A stretch of 64,000 bases of DNA, taken from an uncultured Phycisphaerales bacterium (lineage in GTDB: Bacteria > Planctomycetota > Phycisphaerae > Tepidisphaerales > Tepidisphaeraceae). The first letter of the stretch is position 1, and the number at the start of each line of letters is the position of its first letter. The stretch lies in contig CAIQIQ010000061.1 in assembly GCA_903871935.1 (NCBI GenBank), positions 53,297 to 117,296 on the forward strand. The letters are read 5' to 3'. Below the pieces are notes generated by a model, which was not told the origin of the DNA, did not search any database, and saw nothing but the letters and a program-made list of their open reading frames with translations. The position numbers and the translations under genes are program-made. Below are positions 45,213 to 53,934 of this stretch, in pieces.

Positions 45213-45833
45213 ATGCCACGTTCCATCTTCATCCTTGGCGACAGCATCTCCATCCAGTACGGCCCGTTCCTCCAGCAAGCCCTCGAGGGCTTCGCCGATG
45301 TCAGCCGCAAGTCCGGACTGGAAGAAGCCCTGCAGGATCTCAATCGCGCCCAAGGCGCCAACGGCGGCGACTCCCGCGATTGCCGACAGTATCTTCAAGA
45401 GATGCTCCGTGCCCGCGCTCTTCACCCTGACCTGTTCCTACTCAATTGCGGCCTGCACGATATCAAGTGCAAGACCGGTGCCCGCCAGACCCAGGTGCCG
45501 CCGGATGCATACAGAGCCAACCTGCAGGCCATCCTCCAACTGCTCAGCGATGCCGCCATCCCCCTCGTCTGGATCCGCACCACACCCGTGGACGAAGCCA
45601 AGCACAACGTGGCCGCCAACGACATCTGGCGCTGGTCCGCGGATGTCGATCGCTACAACGCCATCGCCGACGAAGTAATGCGTAAAGCCCACATCGCCAT
45701 CATCGACCTGCACGGCTACACGTCAGGACTGGGTCAGGAACTCACCTCCGATGGCCGCCATTTCCCCGAATCTATCCAGCGCCTGCAAGCCGCATTCCTC
45801 GCCGGCTGGGTTCAATGCTACCTCGCCCACTAA
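45213..45833 (+). CDS. SGNH/GDSL-family hydrolase
   Basis: 206 residues. Block I is GDSIS (FILGDSISIQYG) with the catalytic serine near residue 11. Block III GxND is altered to GLHD (NCGLHDIKCK). Block V supplies D and H in DGRHF. It acts as an esterase or acyl hydrolase; no signal peptide is present, so it may be cytoplasmic. The start at 45213 begins the conserved core; the frame is open further upstream. Its stop is one base from the stop of the URO-D-like gene on the other strand. Confidence 0.88.
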   Translation: MPRSIFILGDSISIQYGPFLQQALEGFADVSRKSGLEEALQDLNRAQGANGGDSRDCRQYLQEMLRARALHPDLFLLNCGLHDIKCKTGARQTQVPPDAYRANLQAILQLLSDAAIPLVWIRTTPVDEAKHNVAANDIWRWSADVDRYNAIADEVMRKAHIAIIDLHGYTSGLGQELTSDGRHFPESIQRLQAAFLAGWVQCYLAH

Positions 45834-45834
45834 G

Positions 45835-46956
45835 TCAGAACGCCATCCGCCGCCATCCCCTGCCCTCCGCCGATCGCGCCGGCAATCCCAGAATCTCCCG
45901 GCCGAGATCCACATAATACTGGTAGTTCTCCAACGGCGTCCCATTTGGAATGCGATGATCCAGCCCAAACACGATTCCACCAGCTTCCCGCATCATCGGC
46001 TGCATCTTATATTCCAACTCCCGTCGAATCGCCGCTTTGTCCTGCCGCAGCACATGCTTATCCATCCCGCCGGCCATCGCCAGTCGCCGCCCATACGCCT
46101 TCCGCAATGCCACGATATCCATCCCCGCCGCCGGCTCCATCGGATAGATACAGGTCAGTCCGCAATCCAGCAGATCCGGGATCACGCTATTGACGTTGCC
46201 GTCCGTATCCAATTGGAATATCCGGGCCCCGCGCGATCGCAGCATGTCCCAGGCGGCGCGGTAGTGCGGCTTGAAGTACTGCTGGATCTGCGCTGGCCCC
46301 ACCAGCGGCCCGGATTTGCCCGCGAAATCCTCATGCACGGAAAGCTGGTCTATCCGCAGTTTGTCGCCGATCGGCTCCAGCACTTTCATCGCCGTGTCGG
46401 TCAGAGTGGCGAGGATATCCTGCATCAGCTCCGGCTGATCGTAATACGCCATGCAGGCGACCTCTTCGCCCATCAGTTCTCGCGGTATGTTGAACGCCCC
46501 AGGGATTCCGCCAACCACCAGATGTCCCTGTGCCTGCAGTGCCGCAGCTCGTGCCACCGCATTCCAATCGATCCGATCCGGAGTGAACTGGAACATCGGC
46601 TTGAGCTTCAGCCAGTCGTCCATATTCCGGACGGGAAAGTCCAGTGGCAGCGGAATCGTCGCCGCCTTCTTAAAGAGCTTTGCCGTGCGTCCCAGGTAAT
46701 CCCGTTCAATGCGATATTCGTCGGTCTCCTCCAGAACGATCGTGGCGTATCCTCGCGGGCCGCAATAGCCGCCGCATTCAGTGATCGGCACGTAATCCCA
46801 ATCAAAGGCGACCATCTCCACTTCATCCTGAGTCGCCCCCTGCTCCCGCCACTGCTCTTCCAGTCCCACCAGCGGCCCAAAGAGCTCCACAAACATCGGC
46901 CGCTCAAACCCCTTAAAGGTCATCAGATCCAGATATGCCTCGCGCGTCCATCTCAT
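45835..46956 (-). CDS. Uroporphyrinogen decarboxylase-like (MtaA-type methyltransferase superfamily) protein
   Basis: 373 residues. TIM-barrel URO-D superfamily: IPGAFNIPRELMGEEVACMAYYDQPELM, LSVHEDFAGKSGPLVGP, QLDTDGNVNSVIPDLLDCGLTCIYPMEPAAGMDI and AMAGGMDKHVLRQDKAAI. The haem-pathway arginines at the N-terminus of true HemE are not evident, so a corrinoid- or tetrahydrofolate-linked methyltransferase, as in MtaA and MtgB, is more likely. The start at 46956 follows GGAAGGAAG. It may serve the corrinoid protein at 4935-5561, but they are 40 kb apart. Confidence 0.85.
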   Translation of the reverse strand: MRWTREAYLDLMTFKGFERPMFVELFGPLVGLEEQWREQGATQDEVEMVAFDWDYVPITECGGYCGPRGYATIVLEETDEYRIERDYLGRTAKLFKKAATIPLPLDFPVRNMDDWLKLKPMFQFTPDRIDWNAVARAAALQAQGHLVVGGIPGAFNIPRELMGEEVACMAYYDQPELMQDILATLTDTAMKVLEPIGDKLRIDQLSVHEDFAGKSGPLVGPAQIQQYFKPHYRAAWDMLRSRGARIFQLDTDGNVNSVIPDLLDCGLTCIYPMEPAAGMDIVALRKAYGRRLAMAGGMDKHVLRQDKAAIRRELEYKMQPMMREAGGIVFGLDHRIPNGTPLENYQYYVDLGREILGLPARSAEGRGWRRMAF

Positions 46957-46999
46957 ATCTCTTGCGCTTCCTTCCCACTCGACCTCTCTCCTCCACAGC

Positions 47000-48697
47000 T
47001 CACTTGATGCAATACAGATTCTCTTTGCCGCGGATGAACATCCGGCCATCCATCACCGCCGGCGATGCACTGACTTTCTCGCCCAGCGGAAACGCCCCCA
47101 ACTCCTTGAATTCCGCGCCCAAACCAAACACATGCGTCACCCCGTCATCACTCGTCAGGTATACCCTATCGCCCACCAGCACGGGCGAAGCGTGAACCGT
47201 CCCGCCCACATCGTGCGTCCATACTTCTTTACCCGTCACTGCATCCAGGCACGTCAGCGTGCCCCCGCCATGTGTCAACAGCAGCCGTTTCCCATCCGTC
47301 AGCGGGCTGACGATGTCAGGCAGCAGCGGCTCCTTGTTCGTCCAGAGCACATGCGTTGCCGTCACATCGCCCTTGCCATCGGCGCGAATCGCGGCCGCCA
47401 CCGCGCGATCATTGGCAACATACAGCACACCATCGCGGAAGACCGGACTGGCTGCGACATCGCCTTCAAGCAGTTTCGCCTTCCAGATCTCCTTGCCGCT
47501 GGTCGCATCATACGCGATCACCCACGGGTTCCCCGTCGTGTAGATGCGCCCACCTGCAACAATGGGCGATGACCAGCTATTCTCCACCGGCCGCGGCGTC
47601 TTCCACACCTGGCGGCCCGTCGCCCCATCGAAGCAAAGCAATGCCGACTTGCCCGAATCCGGATCGCTGGTCTGATCAAACTGAACGATCACATTCCCCT
47701 TGTCCATCGCCAGCGATGCCGCATACCCATAGGTGCTTTCCGAAACTCCTAAGTTCTTGTTCCACAGCCGTTTGCCACTGTAGTCGAAAGCCGCAAGATC
47801 CCCGGTGGCGAACATCGCATACACTCGCACGCCATCGGTCACCGGCGTCGCCGCGGCATGACCGGTATCTTCGAACACGTTAGGATTCTGTAGTGTTCCA
47901 CGTGGAACACTGCCGCGCCATTTCAACTGTCCCGAAGCGTCATCAAACGCGAACACTTCCTGGCTGGTTCCATCCGATCCGGCAAGAAATACCAGACCAC
48001 CGAAAACTACCGGCGAACCATGCCCAGGCAGCGGCACCGAGCTCTTCCAGGCAATCCCCTTGCCCGCTGCTCCATCCCACGCTTGCGGCATCGACCCGGC
48101 CGCCACCACACCGTCACCTGGAAACCCACGGAAACTCGGCCAGCCCTTGGCAAGTAGCTCCGGCCCCGCCGGCGGCAGCACCGGACCGGCCTCTTTCACC
48201 TCCGGCAATTCCGGCCGGGAGAGCACAGCCCACGCACCCGCGCTGCCGACGATGACCGCAGCACTCACCGCAACGCCCAGCCGTGCCAGTTTCTTTTCCT
48301 GCCAGGTGTCCGGGCGCTCGCCGGTCAGCTTTGGCGGCTCTGCCGCCAGCGTCGAATAGCTCTTGAGCGCCAGAGCCAGCGCCGCCCCGGCCGCCACCAG
48401 CAGCCATGCCCCGCGCTTCACCTGTTTCTGGCTGGCGAAGTACGTGGCCCGCAGTTTCTGATCGGTCTGGCGGATGCGCTCTTTCAACGCCTCGTCGTTC
48501 GACCGATCAACCAGTTCCTGTTTCATCGCCGCAATCTGCGGTGAATTCAACGGCGTCTGCCGGCGTTCTTCTGCGATCGTCAGCACCAGCATGGTGACCA
48601 TGAACAGGCACACCGCCGCCGCCACCATCGCAGTTCCCCCCGCCGCCTGCCGCCATGCCACCTGCTGTGTCTTGGCCTGTGCCAGATGTATTGTCAT
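47000..48697 (-). CDS. Membrane-anchored PQQ-like beta-propeller of a propeller/Fe-S operon
   Basis: 565 residues. Three membrane helices at the N-terminus (VAAAVCLFMVTMLVLTIA, GAWLLVAAGAALALALKSY, LGVAVSAAVIVGSAGAWAVLS) precede a propeller of about 390 residues. It opens WPSFRGFPGDGVVAAGSMP and has repeated blades (VVFGGLVFLAGSDGTSQEVFAFDDASG, PIVAGGRIYTTGNPWVIAYDATSGKEIWK, LVGDRVYLTSDDGVTHVFGLG). The first 100 residues after helix 1 contain a charged helical segment. Its ATG overlaps the polyferredoxin stop (ATGA). A perfect parS-type palindrome lies inside the coding region at 47894. No haem or clear PQQ-binding residues are seen. Confidence 0.87.
   Translation of the reverse strand: MTIHLAQAKTQQVAWRQAAGGTAMVAAAVCLFMVTMLVLTIAEERRQTPLNSPQIAAMKQELVDRSNDEALKERIRQTDQKLRATYFASQKQVKRGAWLLVAAGAALALALKSYSTLAAEPPKLTGERPDTWQEKKLARLGVAVSAAVIVGSAGAWAVLSRPELPEVKEAGPVLPPAGPELLAKGWPSFRGFPGDGVVAAGSMPQAWDGAAGKGIAWKSSVPLPGHGSPVVFGGLVFLAGSDGTSQEVFAFDDASGQLKWRGSVPRGTLQNPNVFEDTGHAAATPVTDGVRVYAMFATGDLAAFDYSGKRLWNKNLGVSESTYGYAASLAMDKGNVIVQFDQTSDPDSGKSALLCFDGATGRQVWKTPRPVENSWSSPIVAGGRIYTTGNPWVIAYDATSGKEIWKAKLLEGDVAASPVFRDGVLYVANDRAVAAAIRADGKGDVTATHVLWTNKEPLLPDIVSPLTDGKRLLLTHGGGTLTCLDAVTGKEVWTHDVGGTVHASPVLVGDRVYLTSDDGVTHVFGLGAEFKELGAFPLGEKVSASPAVMDGRMFIRGKENLYCIK
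47894..47909. other. parS-type centromere site (ParB/Spo0J binding)
   Basis: TGTTCCACGTGGAACA is a perfect 16-bp palindrome, extending to 20 bp at 47892-47911. It equals the parS sequence known from Pseudomonas and differs by one symmetric base pair from the Bacillus consensus. It lies inside the propeller gene, as parS sites often do. ParB-bound parS sites cluster within tens of kb of the chromosomal origin. No parAB genes are in the window. Confidence 0.75.
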
Positions 48698-50049
48698 GGC
48701 TTTCCCATCGCCTCGACGACCGGCAGTTCCGAAATCAGGCCGCGCCGCTTGAGTTCCACAGGACAGGACATGAAACAGCGGGCACAGGCAATGCACGTGC
48801 CGGGGTCCGCCGTATAGTCCGGGTTCCGCCGGCGAATACTATAGGCAATCAGCTTGCCGCCGATCGCCAACCCCATCCACACGCCAACCAGCGCCCCGCC
48901 GATCCGGAATCGGCGCACAAGCATCGGCAGCTGCGCGTACAGTTCCTCGGCCGTCCCACCAGTGTCGCGAAAGGCTTTCACTTCATCCGGCACTGGCATG
49001 ACCGCATGCGCATCCTGCTGCATCACCGCTTGGGCAAGTTGCACATCGCGATGCGCCAGCGCCAGCGTAGGGCCCGCTAGGTAGCCAACACCCGCCATCG
49101 CGACGATGATCAACGGCGACACCGCAAGAACGCTAATAAGGCCCCGTTTGCCCGCCGAGACAGGCAGTGGTTTGTCTTGAGTCGTCGGCAGCCGGATGGC
49201 ACCAAATGGGCAGCTCTTCTCACAGAGGCGGCAGTTGATGCATTCGGCAGGCGTGATCGTCACCTGCTTCCGCGAAAGCCGTGACAGCAGGCGGAGAATG
49301 ACGCCATATGGGCAGAGAAACCGGCAGTAAGGCCGGCCGATAACAACGCCAAGAGCAAGCAGGACCCCGCCAAGAAAGAACATGTGGCTGGGTCCGTTCA
49401 GACGAAACATCGGAACAAACGGGTCATACTGGCAAATGATGTACGGTCCGCCGGCCGCCGCGTACATGCACGCCAGGCCAAGATACAAGTATGCCAGCAG
49501 CCCCAGGCTCTCCTCCAGCCACCGGGGAACATGCAGGCCCTTCCAGGACACCAGGTCCTGAAATGCGCCTAAGGGGCAAACGCTCGAACAGAACACTCGG
49601 CCGTACAACAGCACAAACAGCAGCGGCAGTGCAAAGAACACCGCCACCACCCAAGGCAGCGCCCCCCCGGTGGCAATCGCCTCAGTCACGTTCTGGATTG
49701 AACCAATAGGGCAAACGCATCCTTTGCGAAAGAAGCCGAACCAGGCAACCGCGAAGATCGTCAGCAGCATCACTTCCCGGCGCGAGCGACGGTAGAACAC
49801 CAGCCAGACCGCCGTCGCCAATGCCGCCAGAAGCAGGCCGCTATCGACGTAATCCCACCAAGGGGCCGACCTTGCCGGAAACTGGTCCTGTGGGATCTGA
49901 TATGTGGTCCGAAACTCTGGCGGCGGGAATCGGTCTTCGCCCTTCGCCGTGGAACTAAACCACAGATGAACACAGATGAACACGGATGAAGTCAGGATGC
50001 CAAGCATCCTGCGCCCGCAGGCATTCCCTCTGTGTTGGTCTATGTTCAT
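48694..50049 (-). CDS. NapH/MauN-like membrane polyferredoxin
   Basis: 451 residues. Six or more membrane helices are mixed with Fe-S motifs: GCVCPIG, CSSVCPLG and CRFLCPYG, the CxxxCP loops of NapH-type proteins, then two ferredoxin motifs CINCRLCEKSCPFGAI and CIACARCFMSCP. It would pass electrons across or along the membrane between quinol and partner Fe-S proteins. The N-terminal hydrophobic stretch (LTSSVFICVHLWFSS) is coded by a dispersed repeat, so the true start is uncertain; 50049 is the first ATG after the upstream stop, and 50007 is an alternative. Coupled to the next gene by ATGA. Confidence 0.85.
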   Translation of the reverse strand: MNIDQHRGNACGRRMLGILTSSVFICVHLWFSSTAKGEDRFPPPEFRTTYQIPQDQFPARSAPWWDYVDSGLLLAALATAVWLVFYRRSRREVMLLTIFAVAWFGFFRKGCVCPIGSIQNVTEAIATGGALPWVVAVFFALPLLFVLLYGRVFCSSVCPLGAFQDLVSWKGLHVPRWLEESLGLLAYLYLGLACMYAAAGGPYIICQYDPFVPMFRLNGPSHMFFLGGVLLALGVVIGRPYCRFLCPYGVILRLLSRLSRKQVTITPAECINCRLCEKSCPFGAIRLPTTQDKPLPVSAGKRGLISVLAVSPLIIVAMAGVGYLAGPTLALAHRDVQLAQAVMQQDAHAVMPVPDEVKAFRDTGGTAEELYAQLPMLVRRFRIGGALVGVWMGLAIGGKLIAYSIRRRNPDYTADPGTCIACARCFMSCPVELKRRGLISELPVVEAMGKP

Positions 50050-50058
50050 CTGTAGTTT
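49957..50058. repeat. Dispersed CCACAGATGAACAC inverted-repeat element inside the polyferredoxin gene start
   Basis: The left arm (49957-49985) and the inverse of the right arm (50030-50058) are imperfect copies of one sequence of about 29 bp. Between them is a perfect 7-bp hairpin (49994-50000 with 50004-50010, loop CAA). The element resembles the ACCACAGATGAACACAGATG repeats scattered through many bacterial genomes. Read on the minus strand it encodes the hydrophobic leader of the polyferredoxin. Confidence 0.7.
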
Positions 50059-50062
50059 CACG

Positions 50063-50692
50063 TCAGCTTGTTCGCGTTTTGGATTTAAGGAGGTAGGGAG
50101 TAGCGATGGGCACTTTGCGAACCGCTCGGCTGGGGCAATTGATCGCAATCGAACACTGATTGCACTTTACGCAGATGTTCTGGTCGATCTGCAGAAACAG
50201 CGATCCATTGCCGAACTGCGTGCAGCCCTTGACGCACTTGCTGCAACCAATGCATTTGTCGCGATCGATCTTGTATTGGAAATAAGGGTCTTCAACGTAC
50301 GTGCGGACGATCGCGCCAGTCGGGCAAAGCTGGTTCTCCGCCGCCGTGTTGAGCTGGTTGGGTTGCGGCTCAAAGAACCCTGTGCACAAATCACAATAGC
50401 CGCACACGGCAAATGCGTGGAAGCAGCGAGAAGCCGACTGCTTCAGGACGCAGGTGGTGGCGCACTTGCCGCATTGGATGCACTTATACGGATCGATCTG
50501 CCAGGCGGCCGGCTGAGCGGCGCGCCAGCTCAGCGCCTTGTCGTCCGCGCAATCGCCGGCTTGCGGGCACTGGTCGCAGGGGCGTTTGCCATCGCACGTG
50601 CTCTTGCGCGTAACGAGATAGCCCGCGCCGCCAGAAACGGCAGCAAACGCGGCCGCGCATACAGAGGTTCTTAAGAACTCTCGCCGGTTCAT
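50063..50692 (-). CDS. Tat-exported polyferredoxin (DmsB/HybA-like) of a propeller/Fe-S operon
   Basis: 209 residues. The twin-arginine signal is MNRREFLRTSVCAAAFAAVSGG. At least four cysteine clusters follow: CDGKRPCDQCPQAGDC, CIQCGKCATTC, CGYCDLCTGF with CPTGAI, CIGCSKCVKGC and CVKCNQCSIAINCPS, allowing up to four 4Fe-4S clusters. It would sit in the periplasm and pass electrons to or from the membrane partner encoded next. It lies 12 bp after the secreted propeller gene and 13 bp before the polyferredoxin start. Confidence 0.9.
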   Translation of the reverse strand: MNRREFLRTSVCAAAFAAVSGGAGYLVTRKSTCDGKRPCDQCPQAGDCADDKALSWRAAQPAAWQIDPYKCIQCGKCATTCVLKQSASRCFHAFAVCGYCDLCTGFFEPQPNQLNTAAENQLCPTGAIVRTYVEDPYFQYKIDRDKCIGCSKCVKGCTQFGNGSLFLQIDQNICVKCNQCSIAINCPSRAVRKVPIATPYLLKSKTRTS

Positions 50693-50704
50693 TGTTCCAA
50701 CGCT

Positions 50705-51901
50705 CTACTTCAGATTCAGGCACACCATTGCCTGCTTATTCCGGACAATCACCTTGCCATCGGCGATGATCGGCGCGGTCCAGCTTTGGCCGCCCAAGGG
50801 GGTCATCTGGCTCAATTCCTTGTACGCATCAGGGGTTGCCTGCACGAGCACCAGGCGGCCGTCTGCGCCGCTCATGACATACAACACCCCATCGGCCGCC
50901 ACCAGACCGCCCTTTTCAAACTTCGCCTTCTGCCGCCAGATATCGCTGCCAGTCTTGGGATCGAGGCAGACCAGATCACCATTGTCGGTAGTACTGTAGA
51001 TCCGTCCATCAATCAACACCGGACTGGAAAAGTGAAGTTGGATCGCCTTGTTCTTCCAGACCTCTTTGGCACCTTCGGGCGCGATCTCAAGCAACGCGCA
51101 GCCCACCTCATAGCCCGATGAGATAAACACGGTATCGCCCATCACGATCGGGGCAGCCGTATTGACGTCGTAGCTCGTCTTCCATGGGAAGCTCCAGAGC
51201 TTCTTCCCGCTATCTGCCGCATAGCCATTTACCGAAGTCGCAGAGAAGACCACGTACTGCTTCACACCATTGATGGTTGCCACGACGGGTGTGGAATACC
51301 CGGGCTGATCCGTCCCCGATTTCCAGATCAGCGCGCCCGTCTTGCGGTTCACCGCCACCACCGAAGATCCCTGGCCACCAGGAACAAGGATCACGTTCTC
51401 CCCATCCACGATCGGCGAACAGGCAAAAGCCCACGCGGGCGAGCGGCCGCCAAAGTCAGCCATCTTCTTCTGCCAGATGACCTTGCCATCAGCCTCCGCA
51501 AGACAGTTGATGACGCCCTTCATCGAGACCGTATACACCATGCCATCGTTGATGCAGGGCGTGGCGCGGTTGAAACCATAGTTGGCTCCCCCCGACTCCT
51601 CATACGCGTAGCGCCATGCTTCTTTGCCGCTGGCGATATCCAATGCACGGACGATGTCCTGATTCTGGTCGTGGTCCACAACAAAGACCTTGCCATGCGC
51701 AACGGCCGGCCCGCTGAAACCATCATCACCCAGCGTCACTTTCCAGAGCTGCTCCGGCTTCTTCTGCGCCCAATTCGTATTCAGCCCGCTCTCGGGGGAA
51801 ATGCCATTGGCATTTGGCCCTCGGAACTGCGGCCAGTCGGCCGCCCCCGCCAATGCCGCCGAAATCAACACCGCGCCCGTCAATACTGCCAGCTTCTTCA
51901 C
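50705..51901 (-). CDS. Secreted PQQ-like beta-propeller, first gene of the propeller/Fe-S operon
   Basis: 398 residues, with a GTG start preceded by GAGGAG. Signal peptide MKKLAVLTGAVLISAALAGAA. It opens WPQFRGPNANGISPESGLNTNW, then about seven blades (AVAHGKVFVVDHDQNQDIVRALD, PIVMGDTVFISSGYEVG, SPVLIDGRIYSTTDNGDLVCLD, APIIADGKVIVRNKQAMVCLNLK). It is shorter than quinoprotein alcohol dehydrogenases and lacks the adjacent-cysteine disulfide and CxxCH, so PQQ binding is unproven. The partner Fe-S proteins suggest an electron-transfer role. Confidence 0.9.
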   Translation of the reverse strand: MKKLAVLTGAVLISAALAGAADWPQFRGPNANGISPESGLNTNWAQKKPEQLWKVTLGDDGFSGPAVAHGKVFVVDHDQNQDIVRALDIASGKEAWRYAYEESGGANYGFNRATPCINDGMVYTVSMKGVINCLAEADGKVIWQKKMADFGGRSPAWAFACSPIVDGENVILVPGGQGSSVVAVNRKTGALIWKSGTDQPGYSTPVVATINGVKQYVVFSATSVNGYAADSGKKLWSFPWKTSYDVNTAAPIVMGDTVFISSGYEVGCALLEIAPEGAKEVWKNKAIQLHFSSPVLIDGRIYSTTDNGDLVCLDPKTGSDIWRQKAKFEKGGLVAADGVLYVMSGADGRLVLVQATPDAYKELSQMTPLGGQSWTAPIIADGKVIVRNKQAMVCLNLK

Positions 51902-52076
51902 AAAACACTCCTCTGATCTCAGATCCTTAATTGCAGGACATCCAACGTATGGGGAGGTTAGCGTAGGCGACGGATTGTCTCAACTCCGTGGCATTCGCCT
52001 TGCTCAAATGCCTGACCTCGCTGCCCTGCTGGATTGACATTGCGGCATTGCCAACACCTGAGCTATCCTCGCGGAC

Positions 52077-52961
52077 ATGAGCAAGAGCATCCCGGTCATT
52101 GTCGGAATTGGCGAAGTACTATGGGATATCTTCCCCGGCGGCAGGCAACTCGGTGGAGCCCCTGCCAATTTCGCCTACCACGCACATGCCCAGGGGGCCG
52201 AAGGGTTTATCGTCAGCGCTGTCGGCGATGATGATCTGGGCCGCGAAATCGTGGAGCGTCTGCAGTACCTTGGACTGGATACACGGTTCCTGCAGACAGC
52301 ACGGAATCGGCCGACCGGGACAGTAAGCGTCGAGGTCGACTTATCCGGCAAACCGAAGTATGTCATCCACGACAACGTGGCATGGGATCACATCACCTGG
52401 GATGAAACGCTCACCGAATTGGCGCTTGCGGCCGACGCCGTCTGCCTGGGAACACTGGCACAGCGGTCGTTTATCTCCCGAAGCACAATCCTGGCGTTCG
52501 TGCAGCACACCCGACCGGAATGCCTGCGCATCTTCGATCTGAACCTGCGCCAGCACTTCTACCAGCGCGATCTGATTGATACGACGCTGCAGGTATGCAA
52601 CCTGCTGAAGATGAATGATGATGAATGGCCGATGCTGGCGAAGATGCTGGAGCTGGATCCATCCATTCCCGAAGGCATCATCGACTTGACGAAGCGCTAT
52701 GAGCTGCGGTTGGTAGCACTGACGCAAGGGGCGCAGGGAAGCTTGCTGGTAACGACCGATGGCCTTGATCCGCAACCGGGGCGCAACGTGCAGGTGGTCG
52801 ATACGGTTGGCGCCGGCGATGCATTCACCGCGAGCCTGGCGATTGGACTATTGCGTGGCCAAGCTTTGCCACAGGTGCATTCGCGCGCGGCACAGATCGC
52901 CGCGTATGTATGCACCCAGTCCGGCGGAACACCACCGATTCCGAAGGAACTGCTGGCATGA
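52077..52961 (+). CDS. PfkB-family sugar kinase, fructokinase-like
   Basis: 294 residues. A ribokinase-fold kinase that phosphorylates a sugar with ATP. N-terminal motif GGAPANFAYHAHAQG (27-41) with the earlier GEVLWDIFP typical of fructokinases. C-terminal signature DTVGAGDAFTASLAIG with the catalytic Asp, and ALTQGAQGS for ATP binding. The sugar is not certain; fructose is the best guess. It is monocistronic in this view and converges with the isomerase-like gene, 25 bp apart. Confidence 0.93.
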   Translation: MSKSIPVIVGIGEVLWDIFPGGRQLGGAPANFAYHAHAQGAEGFIVSAVGDDDLGREIVERLQYLGLDTRFLQTARNRPTGTVSVEVDLSGKPKYVIHDNVAWDHITWDETLTELALAADAVCLGTLAQRSFISRSTILAFVQHTRPECLRIFDLNLRQHFYQRDLIDTTLQVCNLLKMNDDEWPMLAKMLELDPSIPEGIIDLTKRYELRLVALTQGAQGSLLVTTDGLDPQPGRNVQVVDTVGAGDAFTASLAIGLLRGQALPQVHSRAAQIAAYVCTQSGGTPPIPKELLA

Positions 52962-52986
52962 CCCTCGGCGGCCCGCCGAGCCGCTG

Positions 52987-53820
52987 TTACACTTCGGCCA
53001 ATACCTGTCGCGCCCATTGCACAAACGCCGGGAATATATGTTCCGGCTCCGCCAGTTCCGGGTGCCAGCGTTTTTCATGCTCGAACGTGAGGTAACCGTC
53101 GTATCCGGCTTTGCGCAGCAGTTGCACAGCGCGGCGAAGCTGGATATCGCCCGTCCCCGGCGTAACGTAGCGCCAGCCATCGAGCGACGCCTGCGCATGA
53201 TCGGGCTCGTGCCGGCAGTCCTTCAAATGCGTGTTGCGCACCTTCGAGCCAATCTTTGAGAACGCCATATCCACCGACTCGCCGGCAAACCGAGGCGAAT
53301 GCGCAATGTCCCAGACCAGTCCGACATTGGGCGCGCAGATAGCATTGAGCAGCATCAGGCAATCATGGGAAGCGATCCAGTTGTCGTGCGTCTCAAGCAA
53401 CCACTGCACATCGGACGCCCCGGGCAAAGCGAGGATGCGATGCATGCACTCCCGGGCAATCTTCACAGCACCCTCGCGGCCATGGCGATCAATGCTGCCC
53501 CCGCCATACACGCGCACAAACTGGCTGCCCAACGCCTTGAGGGCCGGGATGGTTCTCTGTGCTTCCTCGACGTTTGCCGTGCATTGATCCGGATCGCACA
53601 GACGAATGCTGGAGCTGATCCCGCTGACCGCCAGACCCGCGTCGCGGAACATCCGCGCTGTCGCATCAACCTGGGTGCTGAATTCGCGCAGCAAAGTTAC
53701 ATCGAGTTTCTCGCCGAGTCCGCGAAAATCCACTGCATCAAAACCGTATTCTTTCGCTCTGGCCAAAATGGTCGGCAGACCCCATTTAGGGCATCCCAGA
53801 GTCGTGAATGACAGTTTCAT
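52987..53820 (-). CDS. Xylose isomerase-like TIM-barrel protein (sugar phosphate isomerase/epimerase family)
   Basis: 277 residues. AP-endonuclease-2 fold. Metal-binding pattern: E in LLETHDNW, D/H in VWDIAHSPR, H in NTHLKDC and the final E in LTFEHEKRW. It begins MKLSFTTLGCPKWGLPTILARAKEYGFDAVDFRG. The start at 53820 is the first of the conserved core; an ATG 15 bp upstream is possible. It may isomerise or epimerise a keto-sugar; substrate unknown. It is close to the sugar kinase gene but on the other strand. Confidence 0.88.
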   Translation of the reverse strand: MKLSFTTLGCPKWGLPTILARAKEYGFDAVDFRGLGEKLDVTLLREFSTQVDATARMFRDAGLAVSGISSSIRLCDPDQCTANVEEAQRTIPALKALGSQFVRVYGGGSIDRHGREGAVKIARECMHRILALPGASDVQWLLETHDNWIASHDCLMLLNAICAPNVGLVWDIAHSPRFAGESVDMAFSKIGSKVRNTHLKDCRHEPDHAQASLDGWRYVTPGTGDIQLRRAVQLLRKAGYDGYLTFEHEKRWHPELAEPEHIFPAFVQWARQVLAEV

Positions 53821-53877
53821 ACCGTTTCTATACATCTTCCTTGGCAAAACTGGCAACCCCCGTTGTCAGCGGAGATC

Positions 53878-53904
53878 ACCACAGATTACCCAGCTTAACA
53901 CAGA
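53878..53904. repeat. Degenerate ACCACAGATTA-type dispersed repeat
   Basis: The intergenic sequence beginning ACCACAGATTACCCAGC and ending AACACAGAG resembles the widespread ACCACAGATTACACAGATT repeat with several changes. It is related in sequence to the element at 49957-50058. It lies between the isomerase-like and tatD genes. Confidence 0.45.
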
Positions 53905-53934
53905 GCATCGGTCGGCCGCCTAGTCAGACTCAGC

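Noticed and set aside
45751..47007. Plus-strand open frame of 418 codons
   Set aside because: Antisense to the URO-D-like gene, which has clear family motifs and a ribosome binding site.
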